A stretch of 43,738 bases of DNA from CAZLNO01 sp964561005 (GCA_964561005.1 CAZLNO010000019.1:1-43738), one strand, 5' to 3'. Positions 8,297-16,663 are shown, numbered from the stretch's first letter. Notes: a model not told the origin generated them from the sequence alone. A program made the numbers and translations.

Positions 8297-9211
8297 TCAG
8301 CGAACCGGGGCCAGCGCCCCCAGCGCGTCGAGCTGGCGGAGCAGCGCCTCCGCCTTTTCCTCGGGCAACGGCGCCAGCGGCGGGCGCACGCGGGTCAGCC
8401 CCGGATCGTCGTCGAGGCGCGCGCGCACGGCCTTGTTGGCGGCGATGGCGGGCGGATAGGCATCCATCGCCCGGCGATAGGCGCAGACCGCGTCGTTCAG
8501 CCCCGCGCCCTCGGAGGTGCCCCAGCGGTCGTAGAGGCGGCGAATCGCCTTCGCGTTGACGTTGGCCGTGGCGGTGATGGTGCCCGCGCCGCCCAGCTCG
8601 ATCGCCTCGGTCAGGAAGCGCTCGTTGCCGACGAAGGCGCCGAAGCGGGGCAGACGCTTCAGGATCTCGCGGGTGTAGGCCATGTCGCCCCCGGAATCCT
8701 TCAGCCCGACCACCACGCCGGGGAAGTCGCTCGCCAGGCGCACCACCAGGTCCGGCGACCAGCCCACCGTCGCCACCGGCGGGATGTGGTAGAGGTAGAC
8801 GCGCAGCCGCGCGTCGCCCACGCGCCGGATAACCTCCGCCACATAGGCGTGGAGGCCGTCGTCCGAGACCGCCTTGTAATAGAACGGCGGCAGCAGCAGC
8901 ACGCCGGCCGCCCCCGCCTCCAGCGCCGCGCGGGTCAGCGCCACGGTTTCGGGCAGGGCGCAGAGGCCGGTACCAGGCAGCAGCTTCGCCCCCGGAATGC
9001 CGGCGCCGCGCAGGGCCTGCAACAATTCCAGCTTTTCCGCCAGCGACAGCGAGTTGGCCTCGCTGGTAGTGCCGAAGGGCACGAGGCCGTCGCAGCCCTC
9101 CTCCAGCAGACGCCGGCACAGCGCGACGAAGCGCCCGGTGTCGATGTCCAGGTCGTCGCGGAAGGGCGTGATGACGGGCGCGAGAACGCCGGTGGGCAGG
9201 GCTGTGGTCAT
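8297..9211 (-). CDS. Dihydrodipicolinate synthase/N-acetylneuraminate lyase family aldolase
   Basis: A class I aldolase of the DapA/NanA/KdgA superfamily, 304 residues, predicted TIM barrel. The Schiff-base lysine is K171 in VGLKDSGGD and the catalytic tyrosine is Y141 in YLYHIPP. The carboxylate-binding motif reads GTTSE (47-51), close to the usual GTTGE. The GRT segment of true DapA is missing (it reads PPVATVG), so this is probably not lysine-pathway DapA but a 2-keto-3-deoxy-acid aldolase or a related enzyme. The substrate is open. The start at 9211 is the first methionine that fits the family N-terminus. It is the distal gene of a minus-strand cluster behind ccoS. Confidence 0.85.
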   Translation of the reverse strand: MTTALPTGVLAPVITPFRDDLDIDTGRFVALCRRLLEEGCDGLVPFGTTSEANSLSLAEKLELLQALRGAGIPGAKLLPGTGLCALPETVALTRAALEAGAAGVLLLPPFYYKAVSDDGLHAYVAEVIRRVGDARLRVYLYHIPPVATVGWSPDLVVRLASDFPGVVVGLKDSGGDMAYTREILKRLPRFGAFVGNERFLTEAIELGGAGTITATANVNAKAIRRLYDRWGTSEGAGLNDAVCAYRRAMDAYPPAIAANKAVRARLDDDPGLTRVRPPLAPLPEEKAEALLRQLDALGALAPVR

Positions 9212-9264
9212 GGGGTCCCCATCGCTCGGCTGCACAAGGAGTCGGAGCGGCAGCCTAGCACATT

Positions 9265-9438
9265 TCAGCCCCTGGCGCGGTCGTGGTCCTCGTCGATGTC
9301 GTCGTCGTCGAACAGCACCCGATGGGCCGCGCCGTCGAGGTCGTCGAACTGCCCCGACTTCAGCGACCACAGGAACGCCGCGAGCCCACAGAGCCCCAGG
9401 AAGAGCGCGGCCGGGATCAGGTAGACCAGGACGTCCAT
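9265..9438 (-). CDS. ccoS: Cytochrome cbb3 oxidase assembly protein CcoS
   Basis: A 57-residue membrane protein. The N-terminus MDVLVYLIPAALFLGL begins one transmembrane helix (about 4-24), followed by the CcoS signature WSLKSGQFDDLDGAAHRVLFDDD and an acidic tail. CcoS helps insert heme b and copper into the CcoN subunit of the high-affinity cbb3 oxidase used at low oxygen. It is normally found after ccoI in a ccoGHIS operon, but neither ccoI nor ccoNOP is here, so this is a detached copy. I used the internal ATG at 9438; an upstream ATG at 9477 would add 13 residues unlike the family. Confidence 0.88.
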   Translation of the reverse strand: MDVLVYLIPAALFLGLCGLAAFLWSLKSGQFDDLDGAAHRVLFDDDDIDEDHDRARG

Positions 9439-9517
9439 GGCGATTCCGTCCATATCGGCGCGGTGCGTGAGGACCATCAGTTTACGCGGGTTGTTCCAGC
9501 CTGACGAGGCCGCCGCG

Positions 9518-10342
9518 TCAAGCGGTCGCGGTGGCCCGCATGGCGAGCTGGCCCTCGGCGTCGGCGACCCAGAGGTCCGCGCCCGAGTCGCCCGGCCGCC
9601 CGTTCAGCGTGAAGGCGGCGGTGTCGAACACCGGGCGCAGGGCGCGGAAGTCGAAGCGCGCCGGCAACGCCTGCCCGCCCTCGTTCAGCATCAGGTCCAG
9701 CAGCAGCGTCGCCAAGAGCGGCCCGTGCGCGATCAGCCCCGGATAGCCCTCGGTCTCCGTCGCATAGGGCTGGTCGTAGTGGATGCGGTGGCCGTTGAAG
9801 GTCAGCGCGGAATAGCGGAACAGCAGCACGGGGTCCGGCACGACGCGGCGCGACCAGGCGGCGTCCGTCGGGGCCGGCTCGCCGGACCGGCCGGTCCCGC
9901 CGGCGCCGCCGCGATAGACGATGTCCTGCTCCTCCGTCAGACAGAGCCCGTCGCCGTCCGCGATCTCGTGGCGCACGGTGACGAAGGCCAGCGGCCCGCT
10001 GCGCCCCTGCTTTTCCTGGACGTCGGCGATGGTCGAGGTCTTGCGGGCCGCGCCTCCCAGCGCCAGCGGCCGTTGGAAGGTGAGGCGACCACCGGCCCAC
10101 ATGCGGTGCGGCAGTTCGATCGGCGGCAGGAAGCCGCCGCGCGCCGCATGCCCGTCCGGCCCCAGCCCGCTGACGGGCGTGGGCTCCCAGAAGTACAGCC
10201 AGTGCCAGAGCGGCGGCAGCGGATCGCCCTCGGACAGCGAGGGCGGGCGGTCCAGCGTGGCCTGCATCGCCCGCGCCCGCCTCGTGTCGAGGCTGTCCGT
10301 CAGCGTCTCGGCGCGGCCGATCCAGTCGCGCGGATCGCTCAT
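9518..10342 (-). CDS. HTD2/MaoC-like hydratase (mesaconyl-C4-CoA hydratase type)
   Basis: A 274-residue double hot-dog-fold protein of the COG3777 type (FAS1-like dehydratase domain followed by a MaoC-like half). Features: DWIGRAETLTD at the start, PPLWHWLYFWEP, LPHRMWAGGRLTFQRPL, and in the second half NGHRIHYDQPYATETEGYPGLIAHGPLLA, which carries the hot-dog catalytic His/Asp region. Relatives hydrate mesaconyl-C4-CoA or similar branched acyl-CoAs. Which acyl-CoA it uses here is unknown and no CoA transferase or lyase is adjacent. The start at 10342 has GAGGGA upstream. It follows the M16 peptidase gene by 16 bases, so the two are probably co-transcribed. Confidence 0.82.
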   Translation of the reverse strand: MSDPRDWIGRAETLTDSLDTRRARAMQATLDRPPSLSEGDPLPPLWHWLYFWEPTPVSGLGPDGHAARGGFLPPIELPHRMWAGGRLTFQRPLALGGAARKTSTIADVQEKQGRSGPLAFVTVRHEIADGDGLCLTEEQDIVYRGGAGGTGRSGEPAPTDAAWSRRVVPDPVLLFRYSALTFNGHRIHYDQPYATETEGYPGLIAHGPLLATLLLDLMLNEGGQALPARFDFRALRPVFDTAAFTLNGRPGDSGADLWVADAEGQLAMRATATA

Positions 10343-10358
10343 GGTCCCTCGCCGCCGC

Positions 10359-11705
10359 TCAGTTCTCCCGGCCGGGCGGCGGGCGGTTGCCCTCCACGCC
10401 CTCGGGCCGGCCGACCACGACCACCGCCAGCTCGTCCGGGTCCAGCAGTTCGCCCGCGACCCGCTTCGCCTGCTTCAGGGTGACCTGATCGATCAGGCCC
10501 TTGCGCTTGTCGATGTAGTCGATGGACAGATCGGCACGCCGCATGGCGACCAGGATGCCGGCGATGCTGTCGGTGCTGGACAGCCGCAGCGCGAACGAAC
10601 CCTTCAGGTGGGTCTTGGCATCCGCCAGCTCCTCGGCGGTCGGGCCTTCCCCGGCCATCCGCGCCCATTCCTCGCGGACGATCTCCACGGCCTGCGCGAC
10701 CTGCCCGTTCGAGGTGCCGAGACCGCCGGCCAGCACCGACCCGCGCTTCATCGGGTCGAGGTAGGTGTAGATGGTGTAGACCAGCCCGCGCTTCTCCCGT
10801 ACCTCCTCGAACAGCCGCGAGGCGAAGCTGCCGCCGCCCAGGATGTACTCGATCAGGCTGGCGGCGTAGTAGTCCGGATCGTCGCGCCGCACGCCGCCGT
10901 GGCCGAAGGCGACCCAGGACTGCGGCACCGGCTTGTCGACGACCACGACGGCGCCCCCGCCCTGGGCCTCGGTCTTCGGAACCTCGGGCAGCTCGGCGGA
11001 CGCGGGCAGGTCCCCGAAGGCCTTGTCCAGCAGCGGCTTCAGTTCCTCGGGCGTGATGTCGCCGGCGACGCCGACCAGCAGGCGGTCGCGGGTCAGTCGG
11101 GTCTCGGCGAAGCGCCGCAGGTCCTCGGCGGTGATGGCCTGGATGCTCTCCGGCGTGCCGTCCACCGGCCGGCCATAGGAATGGTCGGGGAAAAGCACGC
11201 GGTCCAGCGTCTTGCTGGCGATCGACGAGGGCCGGCTCGCCTGTCGCGCCAGGTTGGCCAGCACCTGGCTCTTGATGCGCTGGATCGGCTCGGCGTCGAA
11301 GCGCGGCTGCGTCAGGGCCAGCGACAGCAGCCGCATGGCCTCCTCGCGGTTCTCGGTCAGGGTCTGCACCGAGCCGTGGAAATAGTCGCGGCCGGCGTCG
11401 AACGAGAGCTTGATCGCGGTCTCGGCCAGGCGCTGCTGGAAGGCCTGGCTGTCCAGCTCGCCCGCGCCCTCGTCCAGCAGGCCGGAGGCCAGGTGCGCAA
11501 GGCCCGCCTTGCCCTCCGGGTCATAGGCCGCGCCGCCGCGAAAGGCGATCTTCACGGAGACGATGGGGTTGGCGTGGTCCTCGACCAGCCAGGCCTCGAC
11601 GCCGCCGTCGGAGACCACCCGCTGCACCTCCACGGCGCGCGCCGGCGCGGCGGCGAGCAGGAGCAGCGCCAAAACGAGGGGCACGAGACGGAGCGACGCG
11701 GTCAT
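10359..11705 (-). CDS. M16 peptidase-family protein, R/Y subunit (no HxxEH)
   Basis: A 448-residue exported M16B (pitrilysin/processing peptidase) protein with a signal peptide ending in AAAPARA. The zinc motif is absent: the place for HxxEH reads GLAHLASGLLDEG, keeping one histidine only. The second half has SRLFEEVREKRGLVY, the substrate-gripping Arg/Tyr motif. In known bacterial M16B pairs one subunit holds HxxEH and the other the R/Y pair, and the two form a heterodimer; this gene is the R/Y member and the next upstream gene is the zinc member. The start at 11705 has AAGGA upstream and gives a clean signal peptide. A 229-bp gap containing a palindromic repeat separates it from its partner. 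Confidence 0.9.
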   Translation of the reverse strand: MTASLRLVPLVLALLLLAAAPARAVEVQRVVSDGGVEAWLVEDHANPIVSVKIAFRGGAAYDPEGKAGLAHLASGLLDEGAGELDSQAFQQRLAETAIKLSFDAGRDYFHGSVQTLTENREEAMRLLSLALTQPRFDAEPIQRIKSQVLANLARQASRPSSIASKTLDRVLFPDHSYGRPVDGTPESIQAITAEDLRRFAETRLTRDRLLVGVAGDITPEELKPLLDKAFGDLPASAELPEVPKTEAQGGGAVVVVDKPVPQSWVAFGHGGVRRDDPDYYAASLIEYILGGGSFASRLFEEVREKRGLVYTIYTYLDPMKRGSVLAGGLGTSNGQVAQAVEIVREEWARMAGEGPTAEELADAKTHLKGSFALRLSSTDSIAGILVAMRRADLSIDYIDKRKGLIDQVTLKQAKRVAGELLDPDELAVVVVGRPEGVEGNRPPPGREN

Positions 11706-11804
11706 GGGTCGGTGTCCTTGTTCGGTCATCGGTGGTTCAGTGCAGTCTTTGGCGGCGGCGGCACGCACGCAGCGGACAGTCTGTCGGTCCCCGAGCATGC
11801 GGCC

Positions 11805-11883
11805 TCACCCTTCGACAGGCTCAGGGTGAGGGATTGTGTGGATTCTTCCGCCTTCCTCATCCTGAGCCCGTCGAAGGATGAGG
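11805..11883. repeat. Palindromic repeat family A, copy 2
   Basis: Two hairpins side by side: CTCACCCTTCGACAGGCTCA..GGGTGAG at 11805-11830 and CTCATCCTGAGCCCGTCGAAGGATGAG-type at 11857-11883. Each is itself a palindrome and the two are inverted relative to one another. It lies between the two M16 peptidase genes, which are otherwise arranged as an operon. Confidence 0.8.
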
Positions 11884-11934
11884 CGGCGCCTGGCACGGCG
11901 CGTGTCAACATGACACAGCCTCGACCGCCTCGTC

Positions 11935-13293
11935 TCAACTCGTCGGCTCGGCCTTCAGGACGGAGGTGACCGAGTGGTCCGGCTTCAGCACGGCGCGGGC
12001 GGCGGCCTCGACCTGCTCCACGGTGACGGCTTCAATTCGCTCCGGCCAGGCTTCGACGTCGGCCACGCTCTGCCCCGTGGCCAGCGCCTGGCCGATCACG
12101 CGCGGCGCGGTCTGGATGTCGTCGCGGGCATAGACGGCGTTGGCGCGCAGGCGGTGCTTGGCGGCGGCCACCTCCTCCTCGGTGACGCCCTCGCTCAGCA
12201 GCTTGTCGATCTCGGCGCGCAACGCGGCCTCGACCTCGTCCAGCGGCGCGTCGGGCCGCGGGTTCACGTAGAAGGAAAAGGTGGTCCGGTCCCACGCCTC
12301 GGCGCGGTACCAGCTTCCGGCGTTAGCGGCCAGGGCCTGATCCACGACCAGCGAGCGGTACAGCCGGCTGACCGTGCCGCCGCCCAGGATCTCGCTCAGC
12401 ACTTCCAGCGCGTAAGCATGGCCGTTGCCGTCGGTGCGGTAGCTGGGCGCCAGATAGCGCAGCGTGAGGCTGGGCTGCCGCACCTGCGCGCTTTCCAGCA
12501 CCACGCGGCGCGGCGCCGTCTGCTCCGGCTCCTGCACGCGGGTGCGCTCGGGCACCTCGCGCGGCTCGATCGGGCCGTAATACTTCTCGGCCAGCGGTCG
12601 GACCTCCTCGGCGGTCACGTCGCCGGCGATGATCAGCACGGCGTTGTTGGGCGCGTACCAGCGGTCATGGAACCGGCGCGCGTCCCCGGGTGTGATGCTC
12701 TTGAGCTCGTTCGCCCAGCCGATGATCGGCGTGCCGTAAGGATGGTGGAGGTAGAGGCTGGCGGTCGCCATCTCCGACAGCTTGCCCGCCGGACGGTTGT
12801 CGACCCGCTGCGTGCGCTCCTGGACCACGACCATGCTCTCGGTGCGCACGTCCTCGGGCTTGAGCACGAGGTTGCGCATGCGGTCGGCCTCCATGCGCAT
12901 GATCTTTTCCAGGTGCTCGCGGGCGACCGTCTGGTAGTAGCCGGTGTAGTCGTGGCTGGTGAAGGCGTTCTCCTTGCCGCCCAGGCGGGCCAGGATCTCG
13001 GAGAACCTGCCGTCGGGATAGGCCTCCGTCCCCTTGAACATCAGGTGCTCCAGGACGTGGGCCAGTCCCGACTTGCCGCGCGGATCGTCGGCGCTGCCGA
13101 CCTTGTACCACAGCATCTGGGTGACGATCGGCGCCCGGCGGTTGGTGACCACCACCACCTGCAGGCCGTTGTCCAGCGTGAAGGTCTCGGGGTCGAAGAT
13201 CGCCGCGCGGGCTTGCGGGACATTCGCGAACAGGGTCGCCAGCAGCACGGCAACCGCCGCCCAGCCGGCCATGCCGGCGCGCAGGTGAGACAT
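11935..13293 (-). CDS. M16 zinc metallopeptidase, catalytic subunit
   Basis: A 452-residue exported peptidase of the M16B family. The signal peptide ends near ANVPQARA. The inverted zinc motif is intact: H79-V-L-E82-H83, with the third ligand E159 in VVQERTQRVDN, exactly 76 residues later. It is the catalytic partner of the R/Y-type M16 protein encoded next. Such pairs probably form periplasmic heterodimers that degrade short peptides. The start at 13293 (MSHLRAG) has GGAG 9 bases upstream and gives a normal signal peptide; the frame stays open far upstream but overlaps another gene antisense-like. Upstream, 104 bp away, is the metal exporter on the same strand. Confidence 0.93.
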   Translation of the reverse strand: MSHLRAGMAGWAAVAVLLATLFANVPQARAAIFDPETFTLDNGLQVVVVTNRRAPIVTQMLWYKVGSADDPRGKSGLAHVLEHLMFKGTEAYPDGRFSEILARLGGKENAFTSHDYTGYYQTVAREHLEKIMRMEADRMRNLVLKPEDVRTESMVVVQERTQRVDNRPAGKLSEMATASLYLHHPYGTPIIGWANELKSITPGDARRFHDRWYAPNNAVLIIAGDVTAEEVRPLAEKYYGPIEPREVPERTRVQEPEQTAPRRVVLESAQVRQPSLTLRYLAPSYRTDGNGHAYALEVLSEILGGGTVSRLYRSLVVDQALAANAGSWYRAEAWDRTTFSFYVNPRPDAPLDEVEAALRAEIDKLLSEGVTEEEVAAAKHRLRANAVYARDDIQTAPRVIGQALATGQSVADVEAWPERIEAVTVEQVEAAARAVLKPDHSVTSVLKAEPTS

Positions 13294-13397
13294 CGCGGCT
13301 CCAGGCCTCCCATCACCGTCGGAAACGATACAGGGGCAATATGGCCTCGGCCAACGCCAAGGCCAATCCCCGGCCGCGCGGGAAAAGGACCGCCGCC

Positions 13398-14567
13398 TCA
13401 CTCGAACATCAGGAAATAGCCGTAGGCGACCAGGATGGCCGGCACCGCGGAATAGAACGTCGCCACGATGGCCGCGCGCGGGGCCAGCGCGATCGCCGGG
13501 AACAGCGCGTCCCCGTCGTTCGAGATGGCGTTGCCGAGCTGGCCCGACAGCGGCAGGGCGCCGGAGATGTAGAGCGTGGTCACCACGATCTGCGGCCCGC
13601 AGCCGGGCAGGAAGCCGACCAGCACCGCCAGCAGCGGGATCAGCGCCGCCCAGGTGTCGAACAGCGCCGCCAGATCGACCCCGGTGAAGTGGATGCCCAG
13701 CTCGTAGACCAGGAAGCCGACGATCACCCACACGGTGACGAAGTTCGTCGTGTCCACCATGCGCACAAAGGGCCCGCCGGCGCGGGAGACTCCCGGATCG
13801 AAGCGCAGCGCCGGGTCCAGCGTCCACATGCCGAAGGCCAGCAGCGCACCGGTCACGCCGAGGATCTGCGTCGGCCCGTAGGCCGCCAGCGGCCCGAACA
13901 GCGCGTCGGTGTCGACGGTCATCAGATCCAGCGTGCCCAGGATCAGGCCGGGCACGAACAGCATCAGCCAGATCGGCCGCAGCGGGTTGATCCGCGGCGC
14001 CGAGGTGCGCGGCGGCAGGCCCGACGCTTCGGGTCGGTCGACCCGCATGAAGTCGCGGCCGTGCGTCCAGTCGATGACATAGCCGGAGACGATACCGACG
14101 CAGGCGCCCAGGACGAACACCGCCAACCCCGTCATCGGCTCCGCCGCCAGCAACAGGAAGGCCGCGTCGCCCATCGTCGCCGTCAGCACCGCGACCACGG
14201 CGCCGAAGCTGAGCGAGCCGCGCACGTACTGCGTCACCACCGCCACCGCGCCGCCACAGCCGGGCAGCGCGCCCAGAAGGGCGGCGATCGGCACCTGCCA
14301 GGCGCGATAGCGGTCGAGCATCACGCCCAGGTCGCTCCGGGTGCGCGCCTCGATGGCGTAGATCACGCCCAGCGTCACGGCGACGAAGACCGAGACCTGC
14401 AGATAGGCGTCGGCCAGCGAGGCCGCGATGACGGCCCGCGCCTCCGGTCCGGCCATCGTCAGGCCGGCCAGCAGGCCCAGCAGCACCAGCTTCCACGGCC
14501 CCAGCGCGCGCGCGTAGCGCGCTGACTGCAACAGGCCGGACTTCGCACCGATCACCAATGCCGTCAT
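13398..14567 (-). CDS. Putative 10-TM heavy-metal (manganese) exporter, ArsP_2 family
   Basis: A polytopic inner-membrane protein of 389 residues with about ten hydrophobic helices. It has a clear internal duplication: LPGCGGAVAVVTQYVRG..TMGDAAFLLLA (101-141) matches LPGCGPQIVVTTLYISG..NDGDALFPAIA (320-360), so each half contains a PGCG and a GDA motif. This is the layout of the PF11449 family, often annotated as a putative manganese transporter/exporter; the substrate is inferred from the family, not seen. The start at 14567 has GGAG 5 bases upstream; an open extension to 14681 would cover the palindromic operator and is rejected. Probably metal-regulated (see the 14631-14648 site). Confidence 0.82.
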   Translation of the reverse strand: MTALVIGAKSGLLQSARYARALGPWKLVLLGLLAGLTMAGPEARAVIAASLADAYLQVSVFVAVTLGVIYAIEARTRSDLGVMLDRYRAWQVPIAALLGALPGCGGAVAVVTQYVRGSLSFGAVVAVLTATMGDAAFLLLAAEPMTGLAVFVLGACVGIVSGYVIDWTHGRDFMRVDRPEASGLPPRTSAPRINPLRPIWLMLFVPGLILGTLDLMTVDTDALFGPLAAYGPTQILGVTGALLAFGMWTLDPALRFDPGVSRAGGPFVRMVDTTNFVTVWVIVGFLVYELGIHFTGVDLAALFDTWAALIPLLAVLVGFLPGCGPQIVVTTLYISGALPLSGQLGNAISNDGDALFPAIALAPRAAIVATFYSAVPAILVAYGYFLMFE

Positions 14568-14630
14568 GACATCTCCGCCTTCGCGTCCGCCCTCGCGCTC
14601 GCCCAGAGCAATGTTAGCAGCTCCTGCAAA

Positions 14631-14648
14631 ATTCAGTCTAGACTTAAT
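14631..14648. promoter_or_regulatory. Palindromic operator upstream of metal exporter
   Basis: ATTCAGTCTAGACTTAAT is an 18-bp near-perfect inverted repeat with a perfect 10-bp core AGTCTAGACT. It lies 64 bp before the exporter start, in a rare AT-rich patch. The form suits a dimeric metalloregulator (DtxR/MntR or Fur type). The regulator is not in the window and the assignment is inference. Confidence 0.6.
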
Positions 14649-14824
14649 CCACGGGCGCGCGGTTTCAAGGTGGTCCTTCATGGCTGGTGCGGATATGCGC
14701 TGAAGGGAATGCCGCAGCGCGGGGCGGGGGGAGTACCTTCCAAGGGCGCCAGGTTCAGCCCATTCCTTGCGGGGCGTGGCCTTGGCCGCGCCCCGAACGT
14801 TTCTCGACCGTCCGAGACGAAAGC

Positions 14825-14853
14825 GTTCCGGTCGGGAGCAAGCTCCGACCGGC
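14825..14853. repeat. Repeat family B, copy 1 (hairpin after nudC)
   Basis: CGTTCCGGTCGGGAGCAAGC followed by TCCGACCGG. The segment 14829-14853 folds into a hairpin of about 11 bp. The first 23 bases recur exactly at 25413-25435. Here it lies just beyond the nudC stop and may act as its terminator. Confidence 0.65.
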
Positions 14854-14867
14854 GAAAATGAGGATCC

Positions 14868-15812
14868 CTACGCGGCGTCGAAGCCCTGCAGCCAGGCCTC
14901 GATCAGCTTGTGAGCAATGGAATCGCGGCGGGGCAGGCGGAAGGTCTCGTCCTCGGGCGAGCTTCGCAGTTCCCCGCGATGGAACCAGCGGGCCGAGACC
15001 AGCTCCTCGGGGTCGACGGTGAGCGCCCCATGCTCGGCCCGCGCGTGAAAGCCCAGCATCAGCGACGCCGGAAACGGCCAGGGCTGCGAGGCGAAGTAGC
15101 GCAGCCCGCCGGGCTCGACCGTCAGGCCCACCTCCTCGGCCACCTCGCGCGCGACCGCCTCCTCGATGCTCTCGCCGGGCTCGACGAAACCCGCCAGCGT
15201 GGAGTGCATGCCCGCCGGCATGCGCCTGTTGTGGCCCAGCACACAGTGGTCGGCGCCATCGTGGACCAGCATGATCACCGCCGGGTCGGTGCGCGGGAAG
15301 TGCTGCAGGCGGCAGTCGGGGTTGGTGCAGGTGCGGGCGTGGCCGCCGTCCGTGGATTCGCTGGGCCGGCCGCAACGCCCGCAGTAGCCGTGGCGGCTGT
15401 GCCAGAAGACGATGGCCCGCGCGTAGGCCAGCAGCGCGCCCTCGCCCTGCGGCAGCCAGGGGCCCGTCTCGCGCAGGTCGCGGAAGCCGCCGTCGCCGCC
15501 CACGGTGTCCAGCACCTCGGCCTCGTCCAGCGGCGAGAGGTCGAGGGCGAAGACCGCATGCGGCCCGTCAAGGCCGAGAAAGACGATCTCCTCCGCCAGC
15601 TCCAGCGCCATGCTGGCGCGCTCGCCCTGGAGGTAGACCGGCCGCGGCGCCTCGCCCTCGGCGACATGGTTGCGGCTGCGCCAGACGGCGAGGAAGCGGG
15701 AGCGCGGATCGGCCAGGCGCGCGGCGATCCAGGCCGGGTCCTTGCGCCGGTGCGCCGCGCGATCCAGGTGACCGTACGTATAGGGTATCAAGGACGGTGC
15801 CATCGCCGCCAT
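14868..15812 (-). CDS. nudC: NAD(+)/NADH diphosphatase NudC (RNA decapping)
   Basis: Nudix hydrolase of 314 residues that splits NADH to NMNH and AMP and, in the E. coli enzyme, removes NAD caps from RNA. The zinc site is CGRCGRPSES..ARTCTNPDC. The Nudix box GFVEPGESIEEAVAREVAEEVGL is complete (GX5EX7REUXEEXGU). The NudC-specific SQPWPFPxSLMLGF follows it. The N-terminal half is the usual diverged domain. The start is 15812 or, two codons of AA later, the internal ATG at 15803; both are plausible. It diverges from the DUF6134 gene. A family-B hairpin lies immediately beyond its stop. Confidence 0.95.
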   Translation of the reverse strand: MAAMAPSLIPYTYGHLDRAAHRRKDPAWIAARLADPRSRFLAVWRSRNHVAEGEAPRPVYLQGERASMALELAEEIVFLGLDGPHAVFALDLSPLDEAEVLDTVGGDGGFRDLRETGPWLPQGEGALLAYARAIVFWHSRHGYCGRCGRPSESTDGGHARTCTNPDCRLQHFPRTDPAVIMLVHDGADHCVLGHNRRMPAGMHSTLAGFVEPGESIEEAVAREVAEEVGLTVEPGGLRYFASQPWPFPASLMLGFHARAEHGALTVDPEELVSARWFHRGELRSSPEDETFRLPRRDSIAHKLIEAWLQGFDAA

Positions 15813-15849
15813 CTTGTCTCACAAGCACGCGAGAGAGGCAATTCGCTGC

Positions 15850-15877
15850 TTGTTTGGGACGAAAGAGGATTTATCTA
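15850..15877 (+). promoter_or_regulatory. Possible promoter of the DUF6134 gene
   Basis: TTGTTT at 15850-15855 and TATCTA at 15872-15877 are spaced 16 bases apart, 48 bp before the ATG at 15925, in a locally AT-rich stretch between divergent genes. Matching is partial, so this is tentative. Confidence 0.35.
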
Positions 15878-15924
15878 TGCGGTGCCCGGAAGGGCTTACC
15901 TGCGCTGACCTGTGGGGGCGACCG

Positions 15925-16623
15925 ATGATCTTGTGGAACCGCCGAACGCTCCTGGCCGCGGGGGCCGCCGGCGCCGGGCTGTCGCTGCTGCCGGGCGCGA
16001 GCCTGTCGCGCGCCGAGGACTGCGTCTTCCCGCCGTCCGGCACCATCCACTACAAGATCCTGCGCAAGGGCGACAAGATCGGCGAGCACCTGGCCAGCTT
16101 CACCCGCGAGGGCGACCGCCTGATCGCCCGCAACCAGATGGAGATCGTGGTCAAGCTGCTGGGCATCCCGGTCTACCGCTACGAGCACGAGTCCGAGGAG
16201 GTCTGGACCGGCGGCTGGCTGACCGAGGTCCGTTCCACCACCAACAAGAACGGCAAGCGCAAGGAGCTGGAAGGCAGCCGCAGCGACGAGGCGCTGCGCT
16301 ACACGGTCAACGGCAAGAAGCGCACGCTGGCCGGCTACGTGCTGACCACCAGCCTCTGGCACCGCGACACGCCCTTCGAACGCGTCCTGCTGGACATCGA
16401 GGATGGCGAGGTGAAGGGCATCTCCGGCCGCCTGGTGGGCCGCGAGGAGGTGCCGGTGGGCGAGGACATGGTCCCGGCCCGGCACTTCCGCCTTCGCAGC
16501 AATCGGCCCAAGCCCTGGCGCGAAGTGTGGTACGACGAAAGTTGCCGCCTGGTCCGGGTGGAGTTCGAAAACAAGAAGGACGGCTCGCGGATCAGCCTGG
16601 AGCCGACAGAGGTCCCGACCTGA
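15925..16623 (+). CDS. DUF6134 family exported protein (Tat signal)
   Basis: A 232-residue protein with a twin-arginine signal: MILWNRRTLLAAGAAGAG followed by a hydrophobic run and an AxA-type cleavage site near SLSRAED. The mature part is mostly predicted beta strand (GTIHYKILRKGDKIGEH, EIVVKLLGIPVYRYEHES, LTEVRSTTNKNGK, LTTSLWHR), the pattern of the DUF6134/DUF3108-like periplasmic family of unknown function. The family resembles a lipocalin-like or LolA-like beta barrel, but no ligand is known. I chose ATG 15925 because it puts the RR motif at the right place; the frame is open from 15814. The first SRP RNA gene lies 49 bp downstream on the same strand. Confidence 0.85.
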   Translation: MILWNRRTLLAAGAAGAGLSLLPGASLSRAEDCVFPPSGTIHYKILRKGDKIGEHLASFTREGDRLIARNQMEIVVKLLGIPVYRYEHESEEVWTGGWLTEVRSTTNKNGKRKELEGSRSDEALRYTVNGKKRTLAGYVLTTSLWHRDTPFERVLLDIEDGEVKGISGRLVGREEVPVGEDMVPARHFRLRSNRPKPWREVWYDESCRLVRVEFENKKDGSRISLEPTEVPT

Positions 16624-16635
16624 CCGGCCGCCCCC

Positions 16636-16663
16636 TTGCGGCGGCCGGCGATCGGTCTGATAT
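16636..16663 (+). promoter_or_regulatory. Promoter of SRP RNA copy 1
   Basis: TTGCGG (16636-16641), 16-base spacer, TGATAT (16658-16663). The -10 box ends 9 bases before the first base of the RNA terminal stem at 16673. The same TTGC-N-TGATAT layout with the same spacer is found before copy 2, which supports both. Confidence 0.55.

Noticed and set aside
11935..14496. A single 853-residue protein joining the metal exporter region and the M16 peptidase
   Set aside because: The frame is open, but the upstream part is a shadow of the exporter gene; the M16 signal peptide and ribosome site place the start at 13293.
14568..14690. Manganese riboswitch (yybP-ykoY) before the exporter
   Set aside because: I could not find the conserved loops of that riboswitch; the palindrome is a better explanation of regulation.
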